DNA of 7,771 bases from Dialister sp. GTDB lineage: Bacteria; Bacillota; Negativicutes; Veillonellales; Dialisteraceae. This document shows, piece by piece, positions 1-6,606 of this stretch (positions are counted from its first letter, which is position 1; the number at the start of each line of letters is the position of its first letter). Position numbers and translations under genes: made by a program. Location of the stretch: positions 1-7,771 of the forward strand of contig JAIJLI010000083.1 in assembly GCA_022722495.1 (NCBI GenBank). The letters are read 5' to 3'. The notes beneath the pieces were generated by a model. That model was not told where the DNA came from and searched no databases. It worked only from the letters and a program-made list of their open reading frames with translations.

Positions 1-1
1 G

Positions 2-802
2 TCCCTACGTAATAAATCCCGCAGGCCCAAACACCATCCCAAAGCACATACAGCTGCGGAATTAAAGCTCATTCAGGATATGAGGCGTCGAAATCCAGAA
101 GCCGGTCTGGTGGTTTTCTGGGTAAAGCTGCGTCAGCGTGGATACAGTCGTTCAGTTACCGGACTTTACCGTACATTGAAACGCATAGGGGTGACTCCGG
201 TGAAACCACCTAACCCCCAATATGTGCCCAAACCCTATGAACAGATGCTGTATCCAGGGCAGCACATCCAGATTGACGTAAAGTTTGTGCCATCCGCATA
301 TCTGACTGGTGAAGCCAAAGGAAAACGCTTCTATCAATATACAGCCATTGACGAGTTCTCACGCTGGCATTATGTGGAAGCCTTTGAAGAGCACAGCACC
401 TACTCTTCCATGATATTTCTGGTGCATCTCGTTCAGGCTTTCCCGATGCCTATTGAATGTGTGCAGACAGATAACGGCACCGAATTCACTAAACGATTCA
501 TCAAAGCAAGTCTTGACGAAGACCTTACTCTTTTTGAGCGTAAATTAAAGGAATTAGGCATCAAGCACAAAAAGATTCGTCCCTTGACCCCAAGACACAA
601 TGGGAAAGTAGAACGCAGTCATCGCAAGGATAACGAACGCTCTTATGCCACGCATTGTTTCTTCTCTTTTGAAGATTTCAGAATACAACGCAAAAGATAT
701 AATTATCGAGATTATAACTGCTTCCCAATGCGGCCGCTTGGATGGAAATTTCCAAAAGATACACTCCATGATTTCATCAAGCACGGTGTAACATATGTTT
801 GA
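2..802 (+). CDS. IS481-type DDE transposase, 5' end outside the window
   Basis: Integrase-core transposase that would cut and rejoin the ends of its own insertion sequence. The frame is open from base 2, so the gene begins before the window. The ATG at 80 is an internal methionine, not a supported start. Counting from that methionine, the catalytic triad is visible as D66 (in HIQIDVKF), D131 (in QTDNGTEF) and E178 (in HNGKVERSHR). Upstream lies a basic, helical segment (KLRQRGYSRSVTGLYRTLKR) typical of the helix-turn-helix part of this group. The spacing between the second D and E is 46 residues, longer than the 35 usual for the wider superfamily; the extra length is an insertion around residues 144-156. 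The stop is TGA at 800-802. Nothing in the visible part is frameshifted, so the copy may be intact. The IS481 assignment rests on overall resemblance and could be a close sister group. Confidence 0.9.
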   Translation, partial: SLRNKSRRPKHHPKAHTAAELKLIQDMRRRNPEAGLVVFWVKLRQRGYSRSVTGLYRTLKRIGVTPVKPPNPQYVPKPYEQMLYPGQHIQIDVKFVPSAYLTGEAKGKRFYQYTAIDEFSRWHYVEAFEEHSTYSSMIFLVHLVQAFPMPIECVQTDNGTEFTKRFIKASLDEDLTLFERKLKELGIKHKKIRPLTPRHNGKVERSHRKDNERSYATHCFFSFEDFRIQRKRYNYRDYNCFPMRPLGWKFPKDTLHDFIKHGVTYV

Positions 803-820
803 CAAACCAACATTTACACC
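785..820 (+). other. Inverted repeat over the transposase stop codon
   Basis: GGTGTAA at 785-791 pairs perfectly with TTACACC at 814-820. Inside it, GTTT at 797-800 pairs with AAAC at 804-807 around the stop codon. No T-tract follows, so this is not a standard intrinsic terminator. It could be part of the element's right end or a structure limiting read-through. Only the pairing is certain. Confidence 0.35.
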
Positions 821-838
821 AAAAGGCGAATGACATCC

Positions 839-973
839 TTATCCGATCTCACGCTTGTTTATCCATTGCAAGGGCTCCTCTGCCGCAAGCAGAAACGTTC
901 GATCCGCTGCTTGCGATCCACATACATACGGCTCTGACGGTTCTCCTTTTATCAGTACGAACATTTCCATCAT
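839..973 (-). CDS. Possible small protein, 44 residues, unknown function
   Basis: A short open frame begins with two ATG codons (973-971 and 970-968) and ends at TAA (841-839). It is preceded by AAAGGGGAAG, a good ribosome binding site a few bases before the first ATG. The product starts MMEMFVLIKGEPSEPY and ends LQWINKREIG. It is mildly acidic, has no membrane segment and matches no family I recognise. It lies downstream of the terminator that closes the heme operon, so it would need its own promoter, and I see only a weak candidate (TTGATT, 17 bases, TATGGA). Its end is close to the insertion sequence, so it may be the remaining part of a longer gene cut by that insertion. Two other frames are open across the same bases, which weakens the case. 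Confidence 0.33.
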   Translation of the reverse strand: MMEMFVLIKGEPSEPYVCGSQAADRTFLLAAEEPLQWINKREIG

Positions 974-1047
974 CACTTCCCCTTTGCACGCACATGATAT
1001 GCTCCATAGTCATGCAGCCCTGATCAATCAATGAATATGTACCATGT

Positions 1048-1078
1048 AAAAAGCCGAAGCACAACCGCTTCGGCTTTT
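1048..1078 (-). terminator. Intrinsic terminator closing the heme operon
   Basis: A perfect 12-base stem (AAAAGCCGAAGC at 1049-1060 with its complement at 1067-1078) encloses a 6-base loop. On the minus strand the stem runs into five T. It starts 16 bases past the flavodoxin stop codon, so it ends the four-gene transcript. The plus strand also has four T at the foot of the stem, so weak termination in the other direction is possible. Confidence 0.87.
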
Positions 1079-1093
1079 GCCGGTAGACCACGC

Positions 1094-1612
1094 TTAATGG
1101 TGATATCGGCCATATGTTTCTATAAATTGTTTCATATACCTTTCGGCTTGCTTAAGATCCTCGGCATTGGGATGCTTTGCAGCCTCCTTCACCGTTTGCT
1201 CCATTTGAGCCGAATGATGCGCGCTGCCCTCCGGCATTTTTCTCATCATTGCAAGCAGTGCGGGGTCGACAGCCCCCTGCACTGCGAAAACACCGACGAT
1301 CTGATTATCCGGAGAGAGCGCCGTCCCTGCATTCGCAAATCCCGTATAGGCATGCTCTGATCGGGGATCGGCTCCCATGGTCTCAAAAAGAACGATGTGC
1401 TTCCCATGGAGGGAATACAAAAATTCTTTTGTCTTCGCATCCGGGCCGCCGCGATCGAGCCAGTAACCGGCAAAGACCACATCAAACCCATCCGCAGATG
1501 GCGTATCCTCCACGCGAGCCAGTAGGCTTCCCTCCGGAGCCGCTTTCGCCAACGCTTCAGCCACACGTCGTGTATTCCCCGTACGGCTGGAATATGCGAT
1601 CAAGATCTTCAT
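1094..1612 (-). CDS. Flavodoxin of the heme operon (Flavodoxin_3-like)
   Basis: Small FMN-binding electron carrier of 172 residues. The FMN phosphate loop is visible at residues 8-14 (SSRTGNT) after a first beta strand MKILIAY. GYW at 49-51 is positioned to stack on the flavin, and the FETMGADP segment at 76-83 forms the next loop. The pattern VQGAVDPALLAMM near 111-123 resembles the Flavodoxin_3 group rather than classic electron-transfer flavodoxins. It is the last gene of the operon, 9 bases after the radical-SAM gene, with GAGGGAA ahead of its ATG. Known parallels are HmuF, encoded with the anaerobilin synthase HmuW in Fusobacterium nucleatum and reported to act in heme trafficking and anaerobilin reduction, and BilS, the flavodoxin paired with bilirubin reductase. 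By inference it reduces the radical-SAM enzyme, its tetrapyrrole product, or both. The C-terminus is histidine-rich (YGRYHH). Confidence 0.92.
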   Translation of the reverse strand: MKILIAYSSRTGNTRRVAEALAKAAPEGSLLARVEDTPSADGFDVVFAGYWLDRGGPDAKTKEFLYSLHGKHIVLFETMGADPRSEHAYTGFANAGTALSPDNQIVGVFAVQGAVDPALLAMMRKMPEGSAHHSAQMEQTVKEAAKHPNAEDLKQAERYMKQFIETYGRYHH

Positions 1613-1621
1613 GATATTCCC

Positions 1622-3022
1622 TCATTTCATATTCATCATATCGCTGAAGCGCGCCCCCGGCGCACTCTCCGAATGCCCCAGCAGCATGTACTGGACCATA
1701 TGGAGCATGCGGCGGAGCATCGTACGATACCAGTAACGCCCGGCGGACGTGTACACATACGTGCCCCCGGACCTCGTAACGAGCCCCCAATCTGCCCACT
1801 GATCCAAGAGCGGTGTAAGAAGCGTAGTGAAAGGCACCTCGCACAGCGTTTCCAGCGCCGCAGGCGAAATGCGTCCGCGATCGCCCGCCGACTCAATGGC
1901 CTGATATATCCGCCGGTAGTGGCTCTCCTTTCGCGCTCCCATGGGAACAAATTTCCCGAGGAATACAGATCCGCGATACATCGCCTCCGCGACAGGCTTC
2001 ATAAGCCTCAAACCACTGATCTTCCCCCCGCAGGCCATGCCGATGGGGAAGATATCGCTGCCATTTGCCGCCAGCGTATTGTAGACGCTCTCCTCCCGTG
2101 CATCCCACTTCCAGTGGGTACAGGAAATATTCGAAGCACCCGACACTCCCAGCTCCTCCTCCGCCGCGCGAAAGAGCGCCTGCAGGTACGGAACTTCGAG
2201 CGTCTTTCCCGCCTTGGCGAAAGACTTCGCCAAAGGTGAACCCTGAAGAAGCTGCAGCTTGTAGAGATCGAGCCCCGCTGCGCCACACGCCTTTGCATCA
2301 CGGATATCCTGACGCATCGTCTCCTCCGTCTCACCCGGAAGCCCATAGATGAGGTCGAGGATCATGAGCGCATTCTTCTTCGCAAAATGCGCCAGCCTTT
2401 CCATTGCCTGCTCCCGCGAGAGTGGACGGCCGATCCCATTTCGGATCTCCGTCTGAAAAGACTGTACGCCAAAACTGAATCGATTCACCCCGCCGGAAAT
2501 CGCCGCATCCATTTTTTCATCCGTCATATCCGAAAGGCTCGACTCCATCGTGATCTCCACATTCTCCATCAATGGGAAGACCGTGCGGATCCGCCCCAAG
2601 ATCCTTTCGATATCCTCCGCCGACAGGATCCCCGGCGTCCCACCGCCGAAGAAAACCGAGCGGATGTGCGAACGCGTGAGGTACGGCCGGCCGGCGAGCG
2701 CATCTATCTCCCGGCAGAGGAGCTTTGCATACTCGTGTTGCTCCCTCTCATCCGCCTTCTTTTTGAAAAATGCACAATACGTGCAGGAAAGCCGGCAAAA
2801 CGGCACATGGATGTACACAGCAGATTCCTTAGTAGGAACTCCCGTCTCCCAAATATCTTTCATGAGCGACGGCAGCTTCAGCGGAGACACCACCGCCGTA
2901 TCACTTGCCGCGAAAGGTTCATCCTGCCACTCGATATCCCAAGCCGTGCGACGCGTCCCGCCGCCTGCCACATACACCGGCTCCCGGTACATAGACTCTA
3001 TATTCTTCTCATAAGAAATCAT
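1622..3022 (-). CDS. hutW: HutW/ChuW-family radical-SAM heme-opening enzyme
   Basis: Cytoplasmic radical-SAM protein of 466 residues, expected to methylate and open heme without oxygen, releasing iron and a linear tetrapyrrole (the anaerobilin reaction of E. coli ChuW). The [4Fe-4S] site is C76-x3-C80-x2-C83 within YIHVPFCRLSCTYCAFF, followed by the SAM-binding GGGTP at 126-130 and GVQSFQ at 185-190. A winged-helix-like C-terminal region lies at about 385-431. The N-terminal extension of about 65 residues and the total length fit HutW/ChuW better than HemW (about 380 residues). The heme-uptake neighbours support this reading. The start ATG overlaps the stop of the preceding gene in ATGA (3019-3022), indicating translational coupling, and GGAGGGC lies just upstream. 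Base composition is notably G+C-rich (42 of 60 bases by hand count at 2641-2700). The exact product cannot be read from sequence. Confidence 0.9.
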   Translation of the reverse strand: MISYEKNIESMYREPVYVAGGGTRRTAWDIEWQDEPFAASDTAVVSPLKLPSLMKDIWETGVPTKESAVYIHVPFCRLSCTYCAFFKKKADEREQHEYAKLLCREIDALAGRPYLTRSHIRSVFFGGGTPGILSAEDIERILGRIRTVFPLMENVEITMESSLSDMTDEKMDAAISGGVNRFSFGVQSFQTEIRNGIGRPLSREQAMERLAHFAKKNALMILDLIYGLPGETEETMRQDIRDAKACGAAGLDLYKLQLLQGSPLAKSFAKAGKTLEVPYLQALFRAAEEELGVSGASNISCTHWKWDAREESVYNTLAANGSDIFPIGMACGGKISGLRLMKPVAEAMYRGSVFLGKFVPMGARKESHYRRIYQAIESAGDRGRISPAALETLCEVPFTTLLTPLLDQWADWGLVTRSGGTYVYTSAGRYWYRTMLRRMLHMVQYMLLGHSESAPGARFSDMMNMK

Positions 3023-3951
3023 CGCTGCCCTCCATATACTACATCCGCCATATAGGAAAGCGCCTTCGGATACTCCATACCGGGACTCGACAGAAACAGT
3101 TTCTGCGGAAGGAAGTACACACGCCCTGCCTTCACTGCACGCATCCCTGCCCAGGCAGGCTGTTCCATCAAGGACTTTCGAAACGCCTCCTGCTGCTGTC
3201 CCGGCATCACCATCGTCGTCAGGAAAATAATATCCGGGTCCTTTGCGACCAACGTCTCCAAACTGAAAGGCGGCAGCTTCATATCCCGGTCATTGTCTAG
3301 CACGAATACATTGCGGATATGAAGAAGCGCTGCCGTTTCCGTCGCGATCGTCCCCTTTCCTTCCAGTGTCACAGAGCGCGGCGTCCCATGAAGGATCGCA
3401 CACGTGTACTCCTTGAGAGACAGGCCAGACACCACGCTCTCCATATCCTTCCTGAGCTGTTCCCTCGCCTTCACGCCTTCCGCATGATGCCCCGTCACAT
3501 CGCCCAGGACCTCCGCAGCGCGCTCTACATCCTCCAAAGAAGACGCAGAAAGCAGCATGAAAGGGATCCCATTCTGCTTCATCACTTCCTTAAACCTGTC
3601 ATGCAGCCCGTGCAGACCGATCACCAGATCTGGTTTCTCGGAAATCACCGCCTCCGCATTGACCTGAAACGTGTATCCCACCATCTTCTTCCCCGCCGCA
3701 TAGGAAGGCGCCTTGTCCCCCGGGCTGTCCGCCCAGGCGATGAAGTCTCCCCCCACCGCATGCATGATATTCAGAAACGACGGTGTGAGAATAATGATCC
3801 GCTCCGGCTTCTTTGCAAGCACCACTTCTCTTCCCACAGCATCCGTCATGCGATAGAAAGTCTCTGTGTGTCCTCCCGTCGCCTGAGGAAATCCGCAGCC
3901 CGAAGCGACCGATAGAAAGAGCAACAGGCAGAGCGCAAGCCACTTCCTCAT
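3019..3951 (-). CDS. Periplasmic heme/metal-chelate binding lipoprotein
   Basis: ABC-type substrate-binding protein of 310 residues in the Peripla_BP_2 group (the HmuT/BtuF/FhuD fold with a helical backbone). A lipoprotein signal is visible: MRK, a hydrophobic stretch at 4-16, then a lipobox ending ASG-C19, which would be lipidated. The family's opening strand is TDAVGREVVL (36-45), followed by KPERIIILTPS (48-58). NAEAVISEKPDLVIGLHG (98-115) is the usual first-lobe motif, and a second lobe follows after the long helix near 155-175. It probably receives heme from the outer-membrane receptor. The gene follows the receptor by 11 bases, and GAGGAGG precedes the ATG at a good distance. No permease or ATPase gene accompanies it. 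A cobalamin or siderophore ligand cannot be excluded from the fold alone; the heme call rests on the neighbours. Confidence 0.92.
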   Translation of the reverse strand: MRKWLALCLLLFLSVASGCGFPQATGGHTETFYRMTDAVGREVVLAKKPERIIILTPSFLNIMHAVGGDFIAWADSPGDKAPSYAAGKKMVGYTFQVNAEAVISEKPDLVIGLHGLHDRFKEVMKQNGIPFMLLSASSLEDVERAAEVLGDVTGHHAEGVKAREQLRKDMESVVSGLSLKEYTCAILHGTPRSVTLEGKGTIATETAALLHIRNVFVLDNDRDMKLPPFSLETLVAKDPDIIFLTTMVMPGQQQEAFRKSLMEQPAWAGMRAVKAGRVYFLPQKLFLSSPGMEYPKALSYMADVVYGGQR

Positions 3952-3962
3952 AGCGCCTCCTC

Positions 3963-6132
3963 TTAGAACTTATGCTCCCAGCCGAGAGACCAGTAGCGTC
4001 CATCAAGATCGCAGTCGCTGTCCACCTTGTCGAAGATGTTCTGCACGCTGCCGTAGATTTTGGTATCTTTATTGATCTTGCGCGTCAGAGTGAAATTGAG
4101 GAGATTGTAGGTCTTCTTCGGCCCGGCCACTATATCTCCTTTGACAGTCACAGGAGTCACATACTTGTAGTTCAGCTCATCCCAAAGAACAGCACTCCAA
4201 CCAATGTCCTTGCCGTCATCGAAGCTCAAGGAGTAGATCTGGCTCAATTTGGAACGCTGTGGCAAAGGCTGATTCTTATCCTTATTCACCGCATCCAGCC
4301 ATGTCGAATTGACTTTGAACTTCCACATAGGATTCAGTTCATACCCCAATGTATGTTCAATGCCCTTGACACGAACATTCCCGACATTGATATAACGATA
4401 GCTATTACGGTCAATTTTTTCTGTCGTGATCATATTTTCCAGCTTGGTATCAAAGTAGACCAGAGAGGTAGAAATCTTCCCCCACTCCTTTTCTACCCCC
4501 ACATCCCAGCTGTTAGAAGTTTCAGGCCTTAAATTCGCATTTGGATTCACCGTGATAATCCCCGCCTGTCCCATGTGTGTTACAAGCTTGCAATACAGAT
4601 TCTGTATAGTCGGCGCTTTGAATCCTTTTCCGTAATTTGCCTTCACACGGAACGTATCATTCGCTTTATATGTAAGACCGAGCTTAGGAGATGTGTGACT
4701 GCCAAAGTTCTCATGATGATCATAACGAATCGCAGGAACAATGAACCACTTCCCGTAATTGATCTCATCCTGCAGATACGCCGCATAGGTATCGATTTCT
4801 TTTTCAGAAATTTCTTTTTTCACTCCATTTTTGCTAACTGATCCGATATGAGTGACGCCGAACCGATTATCATCCCCAAAGTTCGTCCCCTTGACCGTAT
4901 TCTTGATGTACTCTGCCCCGTAAGTGATCCGATGGTTGTCATTGATCTTCGTGGAATTTCTTCCCTCGATTGCAAAGATTTTATTGCTGTTTACATTGAC
5001 ATCATTCTTATATATGCCTGACTTACCTACCATGAATTCATTAAACATGCCATTCCACTTTCCCACTGTCATGGGATTTATGGGGAAACCTGCTGGTACA
5101 TGCCCCTTAAACTGCATACCAGAATATCGAATATCGCTCTCCCAATCAAATTTACTCAAATAGGTCTGAATCTGCCAATCATTCCGTGCTGTTTTACCGT
5201 TCCAGGATAAGCCATACGTTTGCTGCTTGTAGTGATAATTGGCCAGCGCATCCTCCATAGAGCCTTCACCAGTCATAGATGTCTGTCCATTAGGTCTCAT
5301 TCCCTCTGGGAAATCGAGCTTAATGTTATCCCGCTTATGTGTGTACAAATCCCGCTTCAGATTCTGTGTATAATGATCTACATAGAAATTCAAATAGTTA
5401 TGGTCATTGAAATGGTAATTGGCATTGAAATTGTATGTCTGTGCCGTACCAAAAGAATCTGTGAGGAAGTCTGTATCATCACCATCGCGACGTATCTTAT
5501 TGAACCGCATATCCAGCGTTGCAGAGAACTTCCCGATTTCCCCAGAGTCCAAATGCCACCAGTTCGTGAAATCTTCACTGCTGTTCACGAGCCCCGTGCG
5601 TACTTCTGCCTCTTTCGATCCCTTCGTGATGATATTGATGACACCGCCCATCGCCTCTGAGCCATACAGCGCACTCGAAGGACCCTTGACGATTTCGATC
5701 TTCTCGATATTATCTACATTGATGCGGTCGAGCGCATTTGCATTCCCGAGGCCCGAGCCATCCGCTTCATTCGCCACGCGGTGACCATTCACCATGATGA
5801 GCGACTTATCCGTACTCATCCCGCGAACGATGATCTCATGACCGCCACCACGCACCTTTTTCGTCATGGTGATATTCGCAAAGTCTGTGATCGCATCCCG
5901 CACATTCGTCGCACCGCTCTTCTTGATATCCGAGCTTGTGATGATCTGCGTAGACGCCGGCACATTCTTCACATCATTCTCTGTGCGCGTCGCTGTGACG
6001 ACGACAGCATCGAGCGTATACTGTGGAAAGGCTTCTTCGGCAAACGCAAGTTTTTCCCCCCCCCGGCAGCATGGATACCAATACAGCAGCAGTTAGCAGC
6101 TTCTTTCCATAGACTGTTCTCTTGTTAGTCAT
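3963..6132 (-). CDS. TonB-dependent outer-membrane heme receptor, frame-broken at a G9 tract
   Basis: Outer-membrane gated barrel that imports a large ligand, probably heme or a heme protein, using TonB energy. Translation should start at ATG 6132, which has AGGAG six bases upstream and a signal peptide (MTNKRTVYGKKLLTAAVLVS). The G9 run at 6056-6064 shifts the frame, giving a 52-residue dead-end peptide. With one G fewer, the frame joins the main body, giving about 722 residues. That version has a signal cleavage site after AFA and the TonB box TLDAVVVTATRT. The plug domain follows at about 56-170, with VRGMSTDKSLIMVNGHRV and KGPSSALYGSEAMGGVINI. The beta barrel follows and ends in an aromatic residue (GWEHKF). 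FKAP at about 504-507 and NPNANLRPE at about 530-538, with a histidine (about 519) between them, resemble the FRAP/NPNL region of heme receptors. The GTG at 5972 is not a credible start, because it would lose the signal peptide and TonB box. Confidence 0.92.
6056..6064 (-). repeat. Nine-base poly-G tract, likely phase-variation switch
   Basis: The plus strand has nine consecutive C, read as G9 followed by A5 in the receptor's coding strand. It falls just after the hydrophobic core of the signal peptide. The upstream start-codon frame and the downstream receptor frame differ by exactly one base here. Eight G (or eleven) would give an intact gene; nine gives the OFF state. Tracts of this length are prone to slipped-strand mispairing. 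A sequencing or assembly error in the run is the main alternative. Confidence 0.82.
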
Positions 6133-6138
6133 TTTTAT

Positions 6139-6144
6139 CTCCTC
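6139..6144 (-). promoter_or_regulatory. Ribosome binding site fixing the receptor start
   Basis: GAGGAG on the coding strand is followed by six bases and then ATG 6132. The same frame stays open back to 6222, but that extension would translate the ribosome binding site itself (as EEIK) and bury the signal peptide. The start at 6132 is therefore preferred. Confidence 0.75.
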
Positions 6145-6205
6145 TATAAATGCTATAAAACGGAACAGTTTCCTCTCAGCAGTCTTCCCTATTTCCTGAT
6201 GAGAC

Positions 6206-6223
6206 ATAACCATGATAATCATA
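6206..6223 (-). promoter_or_regulatory. Fur-like operator over the receptor -10 element
   Basis: Read on the coding strand, these 18 bases are TAT GAT TAT CAT GGT TAT. Five of the six triplets fit the NAT repeat pattern of Fur boxes. The site overlaps the predicted -10 hexamer, where iron-loaded Fur would block transcription. Iron repression would suit a heme-uptake operon. The region is A+T-rich, so a chance match is possible. Confidence 0.42.
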
Positions 6224-6246
6224 CATCATATATTAATGCTTTACAA
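6218..6246 (-). promoter_or_regulatory. Promoter of the heme-uptake operon
   Basis: On the minus strand, TTGTAA (6246-6241) is followed by exactly 17 bases and TATGAT (6223-6218). Both hexamers are close to the housekeeping sigma consensus, with optimal spacing. The leader from here to ATG 6132 is about 80 bases. No other promoter of this quality is visible between the receptor and the terminator at 6298-6342. Confidence 0.55.
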
Positions 6247-6297
6247 TCTTTTTCCAACTATTTATCTCATACATTTAATTAAAACCATATTTCCATC

Positions 6298-6342
6298 AAA
6301 AACACCGTCTCACAAGACACTTCCCTTGAGATGGTGCTTTTT
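6298..6342. terminator. Two-way intrinsic terminator upstream of the receptor promoter
   Basis: CACCGTCTCA (6303-6312) pairs with TGAGATGGTG (6327-6336) through ten positions, one of them a G-T wobble on the plus strand (an A-C mismatch on the minus strand). It has five A on the left and five T on the right, so it can act in both directions. On the minus strand it would shield the receptor promoter from upstream transcription. No gene visibly ends at it on either strand. Confidence 0.62.
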
Positions 6343-6550
6343 AGAGAAAGACTGATTCAATCATTGTCAGATCTCATTGTTGTATTTTTATTACAACGCA
6401 GAATCAGGGGAGAATAGCGAACTATTATTGAAGGAAGTTGATGATGAAATGGTGTATAAAAGTGCCAGAGTGAAATCAGGCAACGATTAAATCAGTGTTT
6501 TCCTAATTTGATTGACGTGGCTCTCTGCACCTGAAGCCTGTCCCATAACT
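6343..6550. other. Unexplained 208-base stretch between two terminators
   Basis: No convincing gene is present. A plus-strand frame at 6356-6490 is open for 44 codons (ending KSARVKSGND and TAA) but has no ATG and ribosome binding site at its head, so at most it is a gene fragment. On the minus strand a 19-residue frame (MGQASGAESHVNQIRKTLI) is too short to credit. Short direct repeats are visible: TCATTGT at 6361 and 6374, and AAATCAG at 6473 and 6489. A weak hairpin, GTTGTA/TACAAC, lies at 6379-6397. The stretch may be remains of a gene or insertion sequence, or may encode a small RNA. Confidence 0.3.
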
Positions 6551-6590
6551 AAAAACATCACCGTATGAGAAAAAATCTCATACGGTGATG
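6551..6590 (-). terminator. Intrinsic terminator after the PHP hydrolase gene
   Basis: A perfect 15-base stem (6556-6570 with 6576-6590) has an A5 loop. On the minus strand it is followed by five T (6555-6551). It begins 16 bases beyond the PHP gene's stop codon and ends that transcript. On the plus strand no T-tract follows, so it acts in one direction only. Confidence 0.9.
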
Positions 6591-6606
6591 CCGAAAATGA
6601 TATCCC

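Larger units (their letters stand above)
1..820 (+). mobile_element. Insertion sequence, right-hand part only
   Basis: The transposase and a short tail form the right part of an insertion sequence that enters from the left of the window. The left end is not visible, so I cannot pair terminal inverted repeats or find a target duplication. The right boundary given is approximate. A TGT...ACA-type end is possible near 797-812, just past the stop codon. Confidence 0.45.

Noticed and set aside
849..1091. 80-residue minus-strand gene
   Set aside because: Its start lies upstream of the terminator hairpin at 1048-1078, so it would have to translate through it, and no ribosome binding site fits. The 44-residue frame at 839-973 is a better candidate for this stretch.
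1622..3022. HemW or coproporphyrinogen dehydrogenase (HemN) identity
   Set aside because: The CxxxCxxC motif is shared, but the long N-terminal extension, total length and heme-uptake neighbours fit HutW/ChuW better.
1673..3055. Long plus-strand frames opposite the radical-SAM gene
   Set aside because: They are antisense frames kept open by high G+C. Their products are arginine- and proline-rich without domains, and the opposite strand encodes a clear enzyme with catalytic motifs.
3319..3915. Plus-strand frame opposite the binding lipoprotein
   Set aside because: The product is rich in arginine and histidine with no motif or ribosome binding site. The minus-strand gene is complete, with a lipobox and the family motifs.
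5970..5972. GTG as the true start of the TonB-dependent receptor
   Set aside because: Starting here removes the signal peptide and the TonB box, both of which are encoded just upstream and restored by a one-base correction. No good ribosome binding site precedes it.
3019..6132. Cobalamin uptake (BtuB/BtuF) instead of heme uptake
   Set aside because: The folds are the same, but the radical-SAM heme enzyme, flavodoxin and FKAP/NPNANL motif point to heme. No cobalamin riboswitch structure was seen upstream of the receptor.
5974..6222. Separate 82-residue gene upstream of the receptor
   Set aside because: It is the receptor's own signal-peptide frame running on past the G tract into the wrong frame. 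Its first 30 codons include the receptor's ribosome binding site.
6440..6470. Sigma-54 type promoter from TGGCAC on the minus strand
   Set aside because: The TGGCAC element is present, but the partner TTGCW element at the required spacing is missing.
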